Shown: positions 6,999 to 8,811 of the stretch, one piece after another
How positions within the stretch are numbered: the stretch's first letter is position 1
Layout: each line of letters opens with the position of its first letter
Source: Bacteroidota bacterium
GTDB taxonomy: Bacteria > Bacteroidota > Bacteroidia > Bacteroidales > VadinHA17
DNA length: 8,811 nt
Assembly: GCA_030611395.1 (NCBI GenBank)
Contig: JAUWPX010000039.1
Span: forward strand, 1-8,811
Direction of reading: 5' to 3'
The notes under the pieces: model-generated
Databases searched by the model: none
Told to the model about the DNA's origin: nothing
Seen by the model: the letters and a program-made list of their open reading frames with translations, nothing else
Translations under genes and position numbers: made by a program

Positions 6999-8108
6999 AA
7001 AATTCTCTTTGTTTATTACTTCAAAACTTGCATTATCATATGTGTTTAGCCACTCTTGTTGAATTTTAGTGTTTTTAACTTTCCATTTAAACTCATAACC
7101 AAAAAGTTTACCATCACGTTCTTCTACAAAATCTACTTCTTTCTGGTCGTAAGTTCTCCAAAAATAATTATTGCTATATATTTCATGATAATGCTGCTTT
7201 TTTATACGTTCCATTACCATAAAGTTCTCCCATAGCATTCCAATATCATTTCTGATTTCTAACATATTGAAATTATTTATTATTGCATTTCGTATGCCAT
7301 TATCGAAAAAATAATAGCGATTTGTTTTTGTTACTTCTTTTCGTAAGTTTCTGGAAAAACCACCAATCTTTTTAATAATAAATGCTTTTTCAAGTAAATC
7401 GAGATAACGACTTACGGTTTGTTTAGCCAATTCCAGAGCATTGCCCAATTCGTTTAACGAAACTTCATTGCCTATCTGGAATGCAATCAAACGCAATAGA
7501 TCATACAATTTATCTGCATTTCTTATATTTTCTAATTCAAGAATATCTTTAAGCAAATAAGAATTTCTTAACTCGAATAAATACGAAATTTTATCCTTAT
7601 TATTTCCTGTATTTAATATTTCGGGATACATTCCATAAACTAAATAATTTTCGAGATTTTGTATAATGTGCATACCACCAAACTGTTGCTTTAACTCTAT
7701 TGCCGAAACAGGAAATAACATACTGGTAATACTTCTTCCTGTTAGTGGAGCACCTACCTGCGAAGACAATTGAAACGATGAAGAACCACTTGCTATTATT
7801 ATTGTTTTGGGTAAATTATCAACCAATATTTTTAAACCCCAGGCAATATCTGAAATTCTTTGAGCTTCATCTATAAAAATATAATCGTAATCTTGCAATG
7901 CCGATAGTATTCTGGTTTTATCGTTAGAACTTAAAATCTTACGTAATTGAATATCATCACCATCGCCAAGGAAAACCTTTTTAGTTATGTCTTTTAGTAA
8001 TTGTTTTATTAATGATGTTTTACCTACCCGCCTGGGGCCATACATCAAATTTACCTTGCCTTTTTTCAGATAAGCATCTTTTGTCTCGTAAATTCTGCTA
8101 TACCACAT
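6981..8108 (-). CDS. AAA_14/DUF4143 family ATPase
   Basis: A complete 375-aa protein. An N-terminal AAA+ domain has Walker A GPRRVGKTS at 24-32, Walker B YIFIDEAQ at 76-83, a sensor strand IIIASGSSSFQL and LTGRS. A winged-helix-like middle part (NELGNALELAKQTVSRYLDLLEKA) follows. The C-terminal DUF4143 part carries D326 (EVDFVEE) and E339/K341 (YEFKWK), the spacing of a PD-(D/E)XK nuclease-like fold. The family is abundant and multicopy in Bacteroidota and archaea. Its physiological role is poorly defined; links to DNA transactions and mobile or defence loci are inference. It faces the glycosylase gene, overlaps the hsdM remnant at its 3' end, and has its own promoter. The start at 8108 gives the family N-terminus and lies about 10 bases after the predicted transcription start. 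Confidence 0.9.
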   Translation of the reverse strand: MWYSRIYETKDAYLKKGKVNLMYGPRRVGKTSLIKQLLKDITKKVFLGDGDDIQLRKILSSNDKTRILSALQDYDYIFIDEAQRISDIAWGLKILVDNLPKTIIIASGSSSFQLSSQVGAPLTGRSITSMLFPVSAIELKQQFGGMHIIQNLENYLVYGMYPEILNTGNNKDKISYLFELRNSYLLKDILELENIRNADKLYDLLRLIAFQIGNEVSLNELGNALELAKQTVSRYLDLLEKAFIIKKIGGFSRNLRKEVTKTNRYYFFDNGIRNAIINNFNMLEIRNDIGMLWENFMVMERIKKQHYHEIYSNNYFWRTYDQKEVDFVEERDGKLFGYEFKWKVKNTKIQQEWLNTYDNASFEVINKENFLQFIT

Positions 8109-8125
8109 TTTACAATAGTTTTGTT

Positions 8126-8156
8126 CAAATATACAATAAATATATTAATACAGCAA
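8126..8156 (-). promoter_or_regulatory. Near-consensus Bacteroidota promoter of the ATPase gene
   Basis: On the minus strand the -33 box TTG (8154-8156) is followed, 20 bases later, by TATATTTG (8126-8133), an exact TAnnTTTG -7 box. Transcription would start about 8119, very close to the ATG at 8108. The -33 box lies inside a direct repeat, so a bound repressor would block it. Confidence 0.68.
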
Positions 8157-8196
8157 GTTTAGTTTACATATTATTACAAATACGGCAAGTATAGTT
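8148..8196. repeat. Pair of 17-bp direct repeats at the ATPase promoter
   Basis: ATACAGCAAGTTTAGTT (8148-8164) and ATACGGCAAGTATAGTT (8180-8196) agree at 15 of 17 positions and are offset by exactly 32 bp, about three helical turns. The copy nearer the gene contains the -33 box. They look like a two-site operator. They could instead be the end of a mobile unit. Confidence 0.6.
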
Positions 8197-8262
8197 ACTG
8201 TATTTATTGAATATATGTTTATTTTAATACAAAAAATGGATTAGAAACTCTTCCTTCCGACT

Positions 8263-8294
8263 CTGCCAGGAGCACCTACGGCGCACTCTGGCAG
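8263..8294. repeat. GC-rich imperfect palindrome (REP-like)
   Basis: CTGCCAG (8263-8269) and CTGGCAG (8288-8294) form a perfect 7-bp stem, and the centre (GCACC-TAC-GGCGC with one mismatch) can fold further, making nearly the whole 32 bp one hairpin. Its GC content stands out in AT-rich surroundings. It lies between the ATPase promoter and the 3' end of the next gene. It resembles dispersed intergenic palindromes. TCTTTT follows on the plus strand, but no plus-strand gene ends here to need a terminator. Confidence 0.5.
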
Positions 8295-8340
8295 GTCTTT
8301 TGAGGTTCGTCCTGTTTGATGCTTGTTTTATACCGGTCAC

Positions 8341-8363
8341 AGAAGAGAAAGGATAACAATCCT
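8341..8363 (-). terminator. Possible terminator of the right-hand gene
   Basis: Read on the minus strand, 13 bases after the stop codon of the right-hand gene, AGGAT-TGTT-ATCCT forms a short hairpin followed by the pyrimidine-rich TTCTCTTCT. The stem is only 5 bp and the T-run is interrupted, so this would be a weak terminator. Confidence 0.35.
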
Positions 8364-8376
8364 ACTCACCTTTTTC

Positions 8377-8811
8377 TTAGAACCTGTATCTGATCTGGAA
8401 TTTTATTTCACTCAGCACATTGCCAGGTATTACACTGGCAAAACCGTCAGGGATTTTGTTTGAGAAACGGGTGCGTGAAAATTTTAACCAGAAACTTAAG
8501 GCGTTGCCGGGTGAATACTTTACCAATAGATAACTGCGTGTCCCTTTTGAAAAAAGTGCAGGAACCGAAAAACTGTATAATACATCATTTTCATATGTGT
8601 ACATCCGTGTATTATATGAGTCGGTATCAAAGATGGCATACCTGGCTCTTATGTCAACAGGTAATTGCCGGAATGTGAATAGAATATCCTGGTATAATAT
8701 GTATCCCCATTCAGGTGAAAAATCTCCGGTTTTGTATCTGGCAATTTCAATCCTGTTCCTTAGTTTGAGATTGGGACTTGTGGTGTACGACAGGTGATAG
8801 CGGATATTTAG
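8377..8811 (-). CDS. C-terminal part of a ComEA-like helix-hairpin-helix protein with beta-barrel
   Basis: The minus-strand frame is open from the right edge to TAA 8377-8379 and gives the last 144 residues of a longer protein. Seen: alternating hydrophobic and polar strands, RNRIEIARYK, WGYILYQDILF, RYAIFDTDSYNTRMYTYEND, LVKYSPGNALSFWLKFSRT and a final SEIKFQIRYRF ending in phenylalanine. This is typical of outer-membrane beta-barrels. The DTDSY...YENDVLYSFSVP and final SEIK.Q.R..F pattern is that of the large Bacteroidota proteins (around 700 aa) annotated as helix-hairpin-helix/ComEA family. The helix-hairpin-helix part would lie outside the window. The function of the barrel is not established; a role in DNA uptake is only implied by the family name. 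The internal ATG at 8604 is not a real start, because homologous sequence continues upstream of it. Confidence 0.78.
   Translation of the reverse strand, partial: LNIRYHLSYTTSPNLKLRNRIEIARYKTGDFSPEWGYILYQDILFTFRQLPVDIRARYAIFDTDSYNTRMYTYENDVLYSFSVPALFSKGTRSYLLVKYSPGNALSFWLKFSRTRFSNKIPDGFASVIPGNVLSEIKFQIRYRF

Noticed and set aside
8148..8196. CRISPR-like repeats
   Set aside because: Only two imperfect copies, a 15-bp gap between them and no further units; better read as promoter operator sites.
8460..8797. Plus-strand ORFs at the right edge
   Set aside because: They lie opposite a continuous beta-barrel coding frame on the minus strand and show no family resemblance.

Overview
The window looks like a low-GC chromosome segment from a member of the Bacteroidota, probably near the Marinilabiliales/Bacteroidales. 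The evidence is a FtsX/MacB-type permease with the N-terminus usual for this phylum, a paired sigma-54 response regulator and sensor kinase of the type that sits beside such permeases, a SMUG2/DUF4918-type uracil-DNA glycosylase, a helix-hairpin-helix protein with a C-terminal beta-barrel, and promoters with the phylum's TAnnTTTG -7 box. The genus is not resolved.

Left third (1-4877) is an envelope-signalling and transport locus. A large ABC-transporter permease runs leftward and is cut by the window edge. Diverging from it are an NtrC-type sigma-54 activator and its membrane histidine kinase. The 218-bp intergenic region holds two adjacent palindromes with centres 22 bp apart. About 80-100 bp downstream of them, pointing at the permease, is a sigma-54-like -24/-12 element. 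This is the layout expected if the regulator drives the permease. The kinase reading frame is broken between the two helices of its dimerisation domain, so as read the system has lost its cognate kinase, unless the break is a sequence error.

Middle (4878-6998): an unusual, long thymidylate synthase (363 aa) with lysines where most ThyA proteins have phosphate-binding arginines, two large insertions and codon usage unlike its neighbours, suggesting transfer. It is followed on the same strand by a SMUG2-like uracil-DNA glycosylase with a GTG start and a strong Shine-Dalgarno. Overlapping the glycosylase stop codon by 4 bp is a 37-codon remnant of the N-terminus of a type I restriction methylase (HsdM).

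Right (6981-8811): a leftward AAA_14/DUF4143 ATPase whose 3' end overlaps the hsdM remnant, suggesting that this gene displaced the rest of a restriction-modification locus. Its promoter is a near-consensus Bacteroidota promoter, with the -33 box inside one of two 17-bp direct repeats spaced 32 bp apart. A GC-rich imperfect palindrome follows, then the leftward 3' end of a helix-hairpin-helix/ComEA-like beta-barrel protein, which is cut by the right edge.

No tRNA, rRNA, CRISPR array or intact transposase was seen. I do not see a convincing complete new system. The items most worth following up are the enhancer-like palindromes, the broken kinase, the divergent ThyA beside a uracil glycosylase, and the decayed hsdM beside the ATPase.
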